Assembly (NCBI RefSeq): GCF_002157225.2
Contig: NZ_CP020038.1
Coordinates: 4,990,501-5,054,500, forward strand
Reading direction: 5' to 3'
DNA from: Agarilytica rhodophyticola
Lineage (GTDB): Bacteria; Pseudomonadota; Gammaproteobacteria; Pseudomonadales; Cellvibrionaceae
DNA length: 64,000 bases
Part shown: positions 7,710 through 15,792 of the stretch, piece by piece
Numbering within the stretch: position 1 is the stretch's first letter
How the letters are laid out: each line of letters opens with the position of its first letter
Program-made: the position numbers and the translations under genes
Notes under the pieces: model-generated
What the model was told of the DNA's origin: nothing
The model's input: the letters and a program-made list of their open reading frames with translations, nothing else
Databases searched by the model: none

Positions 7710-10352
7710 GTGAATACCGTTGAACAGTCCATTGGTCATTACCAGCTTAAGAACTTGCTGGGTGCTGGCGGCATGGGCAATGTATTTTTAGGTTATGATC
7801 CACGCCTTGAAAGAGAAGTTGCAATTAAGTGCGTACGTTTAGATAGTAATATCGAAAACGGTGACAGCTATTTAAAAAAAGAAGCAAAGGTTCTTGCCAA
7901 ACTTAATCATCCCAATATTGTGCAGCTGTACGATATTGTCGAGCAAGAAAATCAGCTCGCTTTGATTATGGAATATGTCAAAGGCGTATCATTTAAAGAT
8001 GTCATTAAAAGCCAAGACTACACGTTGAAGCAGGCTCTTGTTTGGCTTTCAGAAATATCTCTTGGTTTACACTCAGCACATCAGCATAAAATTATTCACC
8101 GGGACCTAAAACCAGAGAATATATTACTTAATAGCGAAAACAAAGTTAAAATAGCAGACTTTGGCATAGCCAAGCTTATTAATTCAGAAAACCATTCGAC
8201 CCATAATATTTTGGGTAGCTATATTGCTTTTTCTCCTGAGCAAGCCAGTGGCAACAAACTTGATTGTCAAAGTGATGTATTTTCACTAGGAATTTTTGCT
8301 TATCTTCTTTTGTGTAGAAAACATCCCTTTGGAGACTCCAGCGAGCCGGCCAACATTATTAGCAATATTCTATCAGGCGGTGTTGTGCCACCTGATAGAG
8401 AAAATAATAATATAACCAAGCCCATTGCGAATCTCATTGTCGAATTATTAGAAAAAAGACCTGAAGACAGACCTAATAATTTACAAGAAGTAAGTCAATT
8501 ATTTTTTGACTCAGCATCACAACACAACGATACAAAAGTTTTCAACGTTATTGCCACTGACACTGTTATTGAAAAAAAAGATAACAGCAAAAGTCACACA
8601 AGAATAGCAAGTTCAATTTATTCTGATTTCACCAAAGTCGTAACTTCACAATTTAACAAACCTACACTTTTTTACTCCGTTTTTATAGCTATTTGTATTC
8701 TATCTACTTTATTAGCATTTATCTTCTATCCTACAAAAATTAACAATCACTATGTGGCTGTTGTTGAGCCGAAACTCACATCTCAAATGCCGCTAAAAAA
8801 AGAAGATTACCTAGTTAAATCCTCTGTATTCAATGCCTTTGAACAAAGTATAGTAACAACACAGGGGTTAAAATTGATACCGCGCTTTGAAATCAGTGAA
8901 GTAGGACAAAGCCCTTCAGAAATAGGGTTACAAACGGGTGCTGATAGTGTTTTATCAAGTCATATTGAGTGCTTTAGTCGCAGTTGCAATATTACGTTAG
9001 TGCGCCTAGATGCGGGAGATTGGAGCGTACTAGAACAAAAACAGTGGAGTGTATTAAAAGATCAGCTACTTAATAGCCACGATATTTCTGCACAAAGGGC
9101 GGTAGGGTTATTCGCTGACGCCATAGCACCTGCGTCTTTAAATGCATTGGTAGATGAAGAAAGCTATAAAAAATATATTGAAATACGATATAATATTGCC
9201 AATACAAGCAACAATCCTGACTCAAGCCTACAAGATATTGCAACGCTCATCGAATATAACCCTAATTATACTCCGCTATATGATTTGTTTAGAAATGTAT
9301 CACTACATGCTTATACTGACTCCAACGATAGCAAGTACTTAAATGCCTTAGAGCAAAAACTAAAGCGCACACCTAAAACTATATCTTCAAGTCAAAATAT
9401 TATCTTTAATTGGTTTGAATACTATTTAGCAAAAGGCAACTACTCACTTGCTCAGCAGCAAATTCAATACTTACAGGACAATTACCAGAATGAGGTAAAA
9501 GTCCTTGAAATGCAAGCAAGCCTAGCCTTAGAAAAAGGCGATTATGTGGCGGCCATTAATTTTTTAAAAAAAGTCTTATCCTACCGAAAAAGCCGAAATG
9601 TCTTATATGAAATGGCACTTGCCCATTGGCTGCAAGGCGATTTAAATGCAGCAAAGCATCATATTGATGCTTTGCTAGATATTGCCCCAGAAGACTACTA
9701 CGGTTTATCTCTTAAAGCAGGTATTGCCCTATCAGAAGGGAATTTAACACTGGCCAAAAATACTTATAATACCTTATTGTCAATTAGCGATGATAGCGAC
9801 CATTATACCAACTTAGGATTAGTACACTTATTATTAAAAGAATATGATGACGCTAAGGCCTTATTTATTAAGGCACTTGATAAAAACCCCAAACATTTCA
9901 CTTTACAAATAAATGTAGCAGATGTAGAACTACTATTGGGCAATAAAAATATTGCGTTATCAAACTACAGAAAAATCTTAGCAACCCTTACCCACCCTAA
10001 AGATTTAGAAGAAATGCTCGTTTTACCGCAAGCGCACGCACAGCTTGGCGATTATGAGCAGGCTATTCTAGCTTTACATAAACTTATAGAACACTCGCCA
10101 GATGACCCAAATACTGCTTTTACAGCAGCCTTAACCTATACTCTTGCGGGAGAATATACCTCAGCTACAGTCAACATAAAAAAAGCAATAAAGTTTGGTA
10201 TGTCGCCTATATGGTTTACCTTACCCTGGTTTTCACCCTTATGTGAAAAAGTTAGGATCGGCGACCTTATAGGTGATGTCAATAAGGTCTCACTGTGTAC
10301 AAACAATACAATAAATCGTGAAGATATAAATCTGGCAAAAGAACAGCCTTAA
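7710..10352 (+). CDS. Membrane Ser/Thr protein kinase with TPR region (PknB-like)
   Basis: 880-residue Hanks-type kinase starting at GTG. Kinase domain (about 10-265): glycine loop GAGGMGNV, ATP-binding Lys40 in VAIK, catalytic loop HRDLKPEN near 130, DFG near 150, and SPEQAS as the P+1/APE-like region. A single membrane helix lies around residues 318-340 (FYSVFIAICILSTLLAFIF). The outer part has a region like the FlgO/adenylate-cyclase-associated fold (about 350-480), then tetratricopeptide repeats through about 850. This predicts a cytoplasmic kinase coupled to a periplasmic protein-binding sensor. It forms an operon with the FHA protein, its likely phospho-reader or substrate. It overlaps a convergent terminator at its end. 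Substrates are unknown. Confidence 0.92.
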   Translation: MNTVEQSIGHYQLKNLLGAGGMGNVFLGYDPRLEREVAIKCVRLDSNIENGDSYLKKEAKVLAKLNHPNIVQLYDIVEQENQLALIMEYVKGVSFKDVIKSQDYTLKQALVWLSEISLGLHSAHQHKIIHRDLKPENILLNSENKVKIADFGIAKLINSENHSTHNILGSYIAFSPEQASGNKLDCQSDVFSLGIFAYLLLCRKHPFGDSSEPANIISNILSGGVVPPDRENNNITKPIANLIVELLEKRPEDRPNNLQEVSQLFFDSASQHNDTKVFNVIATDTVIEKKDNSKSHTRIASSIYSDFTKVVTSQFNKPTLFYSVFIAICILSTLLAFIFYPTKINNHYVAVVEPKLTSQMPLKKEDYLVKSSVFNAFEQSIVTTQGLKLIPRFEISEVGQSPSEIGLQTGADSVLSSHIECFSRSCNITLVRLDAGDWSVLEQKQWSVLKDQLLNSHDISAQRAVGLFADAIAPASLNALVDEESYKKYIEIRYNIANTSNNPDSSLQDIATLIEYNPNYTPLYDLFRNVSLHAYTDSNDSKYLNALEQKLKRTPKTISSSQNIIFNWFEYYLAKGNYSLAQQQIQYLQDNYQNEVKVLEMQASLALEKGDYVAAINFLKKVLSYRKSRNVLYEMALAHWLQGDLNAAKHHIDALLDIAPEDYYGLSLKAGIALSEGNLTLAKNTYNTLLSISDDSDHYTNLGLVHLLLKEYDDAKALFIKALDKNPKHFTLQINVADVELLLGNKNIALSNYRKILATLTHPKDLEEMLVLPQAHAQLGDYEQAILALHKLIEHSPDDPNTAFTAALTYTLAGEYTSATVNIKKAIKFGMSPIWFTLPWFSPLCEKVRIGDLIGDVNKVSLCTNNTINREDINLAKEQP

Positions 10353-10382
10353 TTTTTTGTCAGCTAGTCAGGCTTTCTTTTG
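10336..10382. terminator. Convergent terminator between kinase and 10.4 kb gene
   Basis: Imperfect inverted repeat (arms CAAAAGAACAGCC and GGCTTTCTTTTG) that overlaps the last codons of both convergent genes. A TTTTTT run sits in the loop and CTTTCTTTT follows on the plus strand. It would serve as a terminator on both strands. Confidence 0.5.
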
Positions 10383-10933
10383 ATAGCAATAACTGGGTCT
10401 TTAGACTCAACAACATTGTTGGGGTCATTATTGTAATACGCTCTAAAAATAAAGGGCAAGGTTTCGGGTTCTTCATCATTAAAAGTGATATTTAAACACA
10501 GCCTTTTACCATTATTTAACAGCTCATAAGAAACATCATGCTCTATATCAGAATCAATAAACCTAATAGGATGATCTTCGCAAAATTTCCAGTCATACTC
10601 CGATTCTACCATGTCATAGTTAACTGCCACTACATCTTGCGGAGGTGTAGGCTGCACACTAAATAAGACATCCAAATTCGAATATAAACGATAGCTATTT
10701 TCTTGAGTGGTTTTTGTTTCTGTAGTAGTAACAGTAGTCGTGCCTGCAGCATTAGTTGTGGTTGTAGTGGTCGTTATGGTTGTCGTTGAGGCACTATCAT
10801 TGTTAGGTTTAAACCACCATACTTTATTTGGTTCAATTTCAGGATGCAGTGTAAAGTCACATTGATCCATAGGTTTTTGATTGCCACTACCATCAGTCAC
10901 AAAAAATTTATAAGTCACGTACTTGTTAAGCAT
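10364..10933 (-). CDS. DP-EP-like protein with threonine-rich linker
   Basis: 189 residues from the ATG at 10931-10933, which follows a GGAAAA ribosome binding site; the frame also opens at a TTG 12 bases upstream, which I reject. No signal peptide. An N-terminal strand-rich part is followed by a nearly pure threonine stretch (about residues 49-77), then a second part ending in DPVIAIKRKPD. That ending and several positions around it (WxFxEDxPI, DxxHDVxxEL) are shared with the neighbour at 11197-11619, so the two are paralogs. They may belong to the family Pfam calls DP-EP, but I am recalling that from memory. Function unknown. They face the FHA/kinase operon, and the Thr-rich stretch is a conceivable phosphorylation target. 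Confidence 0.7.
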   Translation of the reverse strand: MLNKYVTYKFFVTDGSGNQKPMDQCDFTLHPEIEPNKVWWFKPNNDSASTTTITTTTTTTNAAGTTTVTTTETKTTQENSYRLYSNLDVLFSVQPTPPQDVVAVNYDMVESEYDWKFCEDHPIRFIDSDIEHDVSYELLNNGKRLCLNITFNDEEPETLPFIFRAYYNNDPNNVVESKDPVIAIKRKPD

Positions 10934-11096
10934 AATGTTTTCCAAATAGATTATAAATGATATATTTTATTGTCTTACAGGGAGGATAAAAGTCAAGTAT
11001 TGAGAAAAAACTACAGACTGAAATTCTTGCTGAAAATTTTGCTAGCAAAGCTTTTGTCGATGGTAATCTAAATTTAACATAATAACTTTACACTAT

Positions 11097-11140
11097 AGGC
11101 TGTTAACGCTAGTGATAACACAATTAGCATTAACAGGCCT
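11097..11140. repeat. Hairpin made of two decayed GGCCTGTTAA motifs
   Basis: Two inverted arms (AGGCTGTTAACGCTAG and TTAGCATTAACAGGCCT) separated by about 11 bases, followed on the plus strand by TGTTTTT. Each arm resembles the recurrent AGGGCCTGTTgACACTA motif of this window, so it may be a short decayed copy of the element at 29.2 kb. It could also act as a plus-strand terminator. Confidence 0.45.
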
Positions 11141-11196
11141 TGTTTTTCACTCATAGATTACTAGTTTTAATTCAGACAGCCTAGAGTCTTTTAAAA

Positions 11197-11619
11197 TTAG
11201 TCTGGCTTACGTTTAATAGCAATAACAGGGTCAGGAGAACTGTATCTTTCACCTTCAAAACAGCCATGAAATATCACGCAAACATCTTCGTCCGATGCTG
11301 TATTGGATGATATTTTAAGTGTTATAAAATTCGACTCGTGCGCAATAAGCTCCACATCGTGGGCAGGGTCATTAGATACGGTAATAGGCTCATCTTCAGG
11401 AAAAGTCCATTCTGAGCTACTCATCTTAAATGTGGTTTCAGCATAATCTCCTGGTTTTGGAGAAGCTCCGATAAAAGTTATTATCAAGTTTTCAAACTTC
11501 TCCGTATCTGGTGGATTTGTAAAAAGCCAAGGTTGTCCAGAAACTTCCGATGGTATTAAAACAAAACTCTTTAAAACTGAGCCATTACCATCTGGCACAT
11601 CAATATAAAAAGTAGTCAT
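11197..11619 (-). CDS. DP-EP-like small protein, paralog of 10.4 kb gene
   Basis: 140 residues with no signal peptide; the ATG follows an ideal GAGGAG ribosome binding site. Short beta-rich protein sharing with its downstream neighbour the segments EWTFPEDEPI/DWKFCEDHPI and PAHDVELI/IEHDVSYEL, and an identical 11-residue C-terminus DPVIAIKRKPD. It lacks the threonine-rich insert, so it probably shows the basic form of the fold. It is transcribed toward the kinase operon, with 263 bases between the two paralogs. Function unknown; duplication plus a strictly kept C-terminus suggests the tail is functional. Confidence 0.72.
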   Translation of the reverse strand: MTTFYIDVPDGNGSVLKSFVLIPSEVSGQPWLFTNPPDTEKFENLIITFIGASPKPGDYAETTFKMSSSEWTFPEDEPITVSNDPAHDVELIAHESNFITLKISSNTASDEDVCVIFHGCFEGERYSSPDPVIAIKRKPD

Positions 11620-11954
11620 AGAGTCTCCTCAAATATCTTACCGATTATTTGTATTGAGAACCGTCCTTTCTAAAACTCTTAAGCTATTAGCCTAAACACC
11701 TAAGGCCAACTAGAAGCTCATAAACACAATTACCTTTTAACAAGTCCTAATAAAAGACAGCGCAAAAAGCATTATAGAGCAAGATAATAGTTGAGGACAT
11801 TGATTTACCTGACATCATCTTTAAAACTGGTAAAATAGCTTATGTAAGATGCCCAATAAGGTGTGCTATATAAATGGTAAGCTGTAAGAGGTACTGAGTG
11901 ATCAAGCCACCACTCAGTAATAACAATGCTATATAGTCGTCAATATAAAAAGAT
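11620..11954. other. Intergenic region with hairpin
   Basis: No gene seen. A perfect 9-bp stem (TACTGAGTG at 11892-11900 and CACTCAGTA at 11911-11919) lies 36 bases past the end of the DUF4097 gene and may stop its transcript, although it lacks a T run. Confidence 0.4.
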
Positions 11955-13091
11955 TTAGTTAAGAAGTTTAATATTAATAGTACCATTGGAAGCGGATAAA
12001 TTTATTTTATTACCGCCACCGTTAATATCTCCCTTGGCTGTTGCACCTCCTCGGCTAGAACTCATTTGCAAAGGAAAATCAGAGTGAATGGGGCCTCCAT
12101 TTGAACGACGCCCGCCATCCACTTCAGCAACAACAGAGGCTTTTATATCTTTAGATAAGTAGAGAGAAATTGAGCCTCCTTTCGTATCCAAGGATATCGG
12201 TGCCTTTCCTTTTGGTTTACCGGCAATGAATTCAACTAAAATATTACCACCAGAAGTATTAGCAGAAACAGCACCTTTGACTCCGGTAATTTTAATACCA
12301 CCACCGCTAGTATCAGCGCTAACTGCACCTGCAACATTCTCGATACTAATATTTCCCCCAGAAGTATCTGCACTCACATTACCGTCACTCCCTTCAATCT
12401 TAATAGAGCCACCGGAAGTATCTACGCTGATATTTCCTTTAGCGTAACCAACTCGAATACTCCCTCCTGAAGTGTCAGCATTAACATCTCCTGAAGAAGA
12501 GCCTATTTTAATACTGCCCCCAGAAGTATCAGCATCGACAATTTTACCCCCTTTTTCTATTTTAATACTGCCGCCAGAGGTATGAGTAATGACTTTCCCA
12601 GTCACTTCTCCAACAGAGATAGAACCACCCGAAGTATTAACATTAATATCACCATCTACATTATCAATTTTTATGCTACCAGCACTGGTTTTAGCTGATA
12701 TATTACCTTTCAGGTCGCCAATTTTTATAGATCCAACACCTGTCTGTAAGTCAAGGTTAAAATCTTTAGGCACCTTTACGTTGTAGCCAACATTGACGCC
12801 AGAACGCCGCCCTCCTTCGCCTTTAACAATAATCTTATTACCTTTCTTAGTCATAGAGATAACAAAACTACTTAACTCAGATTCATAATTAGACTTTTTA
12901 GTGGCAGCCACTTCCACAGTTTTTTTGTTCCATGAACTGATCTTCACAGATCCTTTTGAACTATCGAGGACGAAAGTCCCTCCCTTATTCACATCAAACG
13001 TCTTTTCAAGAACTTCTGCATTAGCATATGAACTCAAAATAAAAATCAGTGCAAAAACTGTGATTTTATTAAGTGTAATAAAGCTACTCAT
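11955..13091 (-). CDS. DUF4097 beta-repeat envelope protein
   Basis: 378 residues from the ATG at 13089-13091, which has a GAGGAAAA ribosome binding site; the frame opens 9 codons earlier but without support. A signal peptide (to about residue 25, ending SYANA) sends it out of the cytoplasm. The body is a run of about nine 20-residue repeats built on xADTSGGSIKIxxxxGxV, the short-strand ladder of the DUF4097 'adhesin' family, which should form a stacked beta-solenoid. Near the end is a GGRRSNGGPIHSDFPL segment typical of the family. It is the last gene of a sigma/anti-sigma operon, so it is probably a membrane- or surface-associated partner or output of that stress circuit. Confidence 0.87.
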   Translation of the reverse strand: MSSFITLNKITVFALIFILSSYANAEVLEKTFDVNKGGTFVLDSSKGSVKISSWNKKTVEVAATKKSNYESELSSFVISMTKKGNKIIVKGEGGRRSGVNVGYNVKVPKDFNLDLQTGVGSIKIGDLKGNISAKTSAGSIKIDNVDGDINVNTSGGSISVGEVTGKVITHTSGGSIKIEKGGKIVDADTSGGSIKIGSSSGDVNADTSGGSIRVGYAKGNISVDTSGGSIKIEGSDGNVSADTSGGNISIENVAGAVSADTSGGGIKITGVKGAVSANTSGGNILVEFIAGKPKGKAPISLDTKGGSISLYLSKDIKASVVAEVDGGRRSNGGPIHSDFPLQMSSSRGGATAKGDINGGGNKINLSASNGTINIKLLN

Positions 13092-13131
13092 AGTATTTTC
13101 CTCTACTTTAAACAACAATTATCTACTTCTC

Positions 13132-14103
13132 TCAAATAACTGTTATTTTTTTACTAACGTTATTTTTTGGTTTTTTGAACTTTTCAAGCAAGCGTTTTGA
13201 TCTTTCTCTTATTAGTGTATTTGCATCATCAATAGAGTGCTGGCGCAATATTTTTAATAAATCTTCATCTACCGCCTTTGTTAAGGCTAAAAAGGCTTCT
13301 ACTCGAACACCTGTGTTTACATCATTAACTAAAGCATATTGCAGTGCTCGCCTCACTTGCTTGTCGGCAGCATCTTTAACTAAGCTTGTCACAGCGTTGT
13401 ATCGAACACCCGGATTAGGGTCATTTGTTAATATATAAATCAACGACGATTTGATATCGTTGTCTTGCACGTAAGCGCCAAGCATCTCACTTAGCTCTAA
13501 CCGAACTTCATCACTATTATTAATATGTAGCGCTTTTGCCAATAAATTCCTAATACGTGGATCACTTAGATTACCTTGAACTTTTGACTGAGCGGCAGAA
13601 GTAAATGAAAATTCCACATTACCAATATTTCGGTCGTATACTTCAAGTTGCATATCAACAATATTGTTATCCCCTAATGTATTTAGAGCCACACCATCAT
13701 TGTCTACTTGTGGGCGAGTATAACTACCATTAAAGAATGAACTAAAAAACAAACCTATAGCAAACATCATTGCCATACTGACAAATTGTATTCTCATCGA
13801 AACTTGAGCAGACCATAAGTACCGAAAGTATCGCACCAGAGAGAAATCAGAGGGCTGTGTTTTTCGTCGGATGTTATGAAATGCAGACCATCTCACCCCT
13901 TGTGTACGCTGTTCGCTAATTACAGGCTTTAAACCTTTGGGGACTATCTCGTCAAATTCACACTGACTTTCATAAGCTTTACGAAGTTGCTCATCGCTTT
14001 CTAGGGTCTGCTCAAAAATAAGGCGCTGTTCAGCATCTAGGCCACCATAAAGATAATCCATAATCCACGCATCGTATTGCATTTTCGTTTCGTTGTGATT
14101 CAT
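13132..14103 (-). CDS. Anti-sigma factor-like membrane protein with HEAT repeats
   Basis: 323 residues. The first 45 residues (YDAWIMDYLYGGLDAEQRLIFEQTL) resemble the N-terminal anti-sigma helix bundle, but without the His-Cys-Cys zinc motif. One membrane helix lies at about 104-124 (IQFVSMAMMFAIGLFFSSFF). The outer part holds HEAT-like repeats (DPNPGVRYNAVTSLV, DVNTGVRVEAFLALT, DANTLIRERSKRLL) at about 230-310. Six bases separate it from the upstream sigma gene and 40 from the DUF4097 gene. The likely role is to hold the sigma factor at the membrane and sense a protein or envelope signal through the HEAT region; that role is inferred from order and topology. Confidence 0.8.
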   Translation of the reverse strand: MNHNETKMQYDAWIMDYLYGGLDAEQRLIFEQTLESDEQLRKAYESQCEFDEIVPKGLKPVISEQRTQGVRWSAFHNIRRKTQPSDFSLVRYFRYLWSAQVSMRIQFVSMAMMFAIGLFFSSFFNGSYTRPQVDNDGVALNTLGDNNIVDMQLEVYDRNIGNVEFSFTSAAQSKVQGNLSDPRIRNLLAKALHINNSDEVRLELSEMLGAYVQDNDIKSSLIYILTNDPNPGVRYNAVTSLVKDAADKQVRRALQYALVNDVNTGVRVEAFLALTKAVDEDLLKILRQHSIDDANTLIRERSKRLLEKFKKPKNNVSKKITVI

Positions 14104-14109
14104 GGCTAT

Positions 14110-14697
14110 TCACCGCTTATATTCTTGTAGTAAGTCACGTAATTTACTGCGTGCACGAAATAAATAACTCTTTACCGAACCCTCGGTACACTCCATTATC
14201 TGAGCTGCATCTGCAATGATCAGTTCTTGCTGATGGCACAAGACAAAAGCAACTCTTTCTTTTTCACTCAACATTTTTAAAGCTTGATGAATAGAATGGC
14301 TCAATTGAGTGTTTTCTATATCCTTACTTGGGTTACCATAATATTCAAATTCATCCACTTGATTGTCTTCGTGGGTAAGACGACGACTAAATTGGTGACT
14401 TAATTTACGCTTATAATCCAGTGCCGTGTTGACGATGATCCGATAGAACCATGTACTAAACTGGCTGTCTGAGCGAAACTTAGGTAAGGCTTTATAAGCA
14501 TTAAATACAGATTCTTGATAGATATCATCCGCCTCATCAGGGTACGCGGCCAAGCCTGCGGCTAAAGACAACATTTCAGGCTCAAGGTCAACCACCAGCT
14601 GCTCAAATGCCCCAATCGACCCTTTTTGCGCAGATGAAATAAGTTCGTTCTGTCGCTTCAAAATGACGCTCTTCCTTTCAATATTTTTATTGTTCAT
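14110..14697 (-). CDS. ECF RNA polymerase sigma factor
   Basis: 195-residue sigma-70 factor of the extracytoplasmic-function type. Region 2 is clear (AGLAAYPDEADDIYQESVFNAYKALPKF, with the DNA-melting segment FSTWFYRIIVNTALDYKRK) and region 4 follows (LSEKERVAFVLCHQQELIIADAAQIMECTEGSVKSYLFRARSKL), with no region 3. It is the first gene of a three-gene unit with an anti-sigma-like protein and a DUF4097 protein, the usual order for a self-regulated ECF system. The regulon cannot be read here. About 300 bases upstream separate it from the divergent imuA gene. Confidence 0.93.
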   Translation of the reverse strand: MNNKNIERKSVILKRQNELISSAQKGSIGAFEQLVVDLEPEMLSLAAGLAAYPDEADDIYQESVFNAYKALPKFRSDSQFSTWFYRIIVNTALDYKRKLSHQFSRRLTHEDNQVDEFEYYGNPSKDIENTQLSHSIHQALKMLSEKERVAFVLCHQQELIIADAAQIMECTEGSVKSYLFRARSKLRDLLQEYKR

Positions 14698-14899
14698 ATA
14701 CTTAGAAGCACAATCATAACTTTAGGTTGGCAAATCTCTGAGTTTTTTATAGATCGACTCAAATAGATCAATTTTCAACCAAAAAATCCAATAACCGATA
14801 GATGTTCACAGGTTCTCCATATATCTATTAGACCACTGAATATTCTATCTAAGAATAAAAACAAACATCGAATTTCTTGCTATTTTTGTCATTTGATAT

Positions 14900-14919
14900 T
14901 ACTGTATATTTAAACAGTT
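14900..14919. promoter_or_regulatory. LexA (SOS) box upstream of imuA
   Basis: TACTGTATATTTAAACAGTT matches the gammaproteobacterial SOS box, CTG-N10-CAG with the TACTGTATAT half preserved. It lies 76 bases before the imuA start and so should place imuA-imuB-dnaE2 under LexA repression and DNA-damage induction. Confidence 0.9.
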
Positions 14920-14994
14920 AAAATATGCTAATAACTAGGTTACTAGGAAGCGAGGTTAGCGTATTAGCAAGTAGAGTTAGTGTATTAAGAAACA

Positions 14995-15792
14995 ATGTCT
15001 AAGATCGGAACAAGACAAGTCGCTCTAGAAAATATCCTGCGTCGTTCAGATACATGGCAAGGGGATTCTCATCGACTCACCCAACACGAAGCGATCACCA
15101 GTGGTTACCCTGAACTTGATAAAGTATTACAACATGGCGGCTGGCCTTTGGCGACACTTATTGAAGTTTGTCAGTATGAATACAGTAGTGAATGGTATTT
15201 ATTTCATCACACATTAAAAACACTCAATAATGAAAGTCAAAGCGGAGATATCGCTTTGATTAATCCACCTGCTTTGCCTTTTATCGGTGGTTTAGCACAG
15301 TTAGAAATCCCGTATCATAAAATACTAGTTGTGGAAACTGCCAATACTCAGCAATTTATTAAGTGCTTTTCTGATATATCATATTCAACAGCTTACTCTG
15401 CTATTTTTGCCTGGCAGCAGCAGTTTTCTTTGAGCTATAGTCAGTTAAGGAAATTACAACTTAATAGTAGTAAACAAAATGGCTTATACGTTATCTTCCG
15501 CCATATAAAAGACAAACAACGAAGCTCTCCAGCGAGCCTACGCCTGATTTCTCAACCAAATGAGCAAACACTGACACTCAATATTTTTAAGCAAAGAGGA
15601 AACCTAGAAAATATTGATGTACAACTACCTATTCCTAGTTTTTGGGAAAAAATATTACCGCACAAGTATCTATGCACCGCATCAGGCAAACAAAATAACG
15701 CCACTTATACGCTAGAGACAGCACCTAAGATTTTTAGTAACGCATCCACACACACAAAAGGGCCGCAGCTAAAAAAAGGGGTTTCTACATGA
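14995..15792 (+). CDS. imuA: ImuA, SOS mutasome RecA-like protein
   Basis: 265-residue translesion DNA synthesis protein (ImuA/SulA-like group). The N-terminal 'ITSGYPELDKVLQHGGWPLATLIEVCQ' is the RecA-core-like opening of this family, without a proper Walker A Lys. The rest follows the beta-strand/helix pattern of the RecA fold, e.g. DIALINPP and ILVVETAN. ImuA acts with ImuB and DnaE2 to copy past lesions in many bacteria that lack umuDC. The stop overlaps the imuB start by four bases (ATGA), indicating coupled translation. The start ATG has only a weak ribosome binding site. A LexA box lies upstream. Confidence 0.9.
   Translation: MSKIGTRQVALENILRRSDTWQGDSHRLTQHEAITSGYPELDKVLQHGGWPLATLIEVCQYEYSSEWYLFHHTLKTLNNESQSGDIALINPPALPFIGGLAQLEIPYHKILVVETANTQQFIKCFSDISYSTAYSAIFAWQQQFSLSYSQLRKLQLNSSKQNGLYVIFRHIKDKQRSSPASLRLISQPNEQTLTLNIFKQRGNLENIDVQLPIPSFWEKILPHKYLCTASGKQNNATYTLETAPKIFSNASTHTKGPQLKKGVST

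Noticed and set aside
12226-12447. Plus-strand frames over the DUF4097 gene
   Set aside because: Pro/Leu-rich periodic reading of the repeat ladder on the opposite strand; a shadow of the real gene.
12100-12800. CRISPR-like regular spacing in the DUF4097 gene
   Set aside because: The ~60-base period is protein-coding repeat of a beta ladder, not identical repeats with unique spacers.
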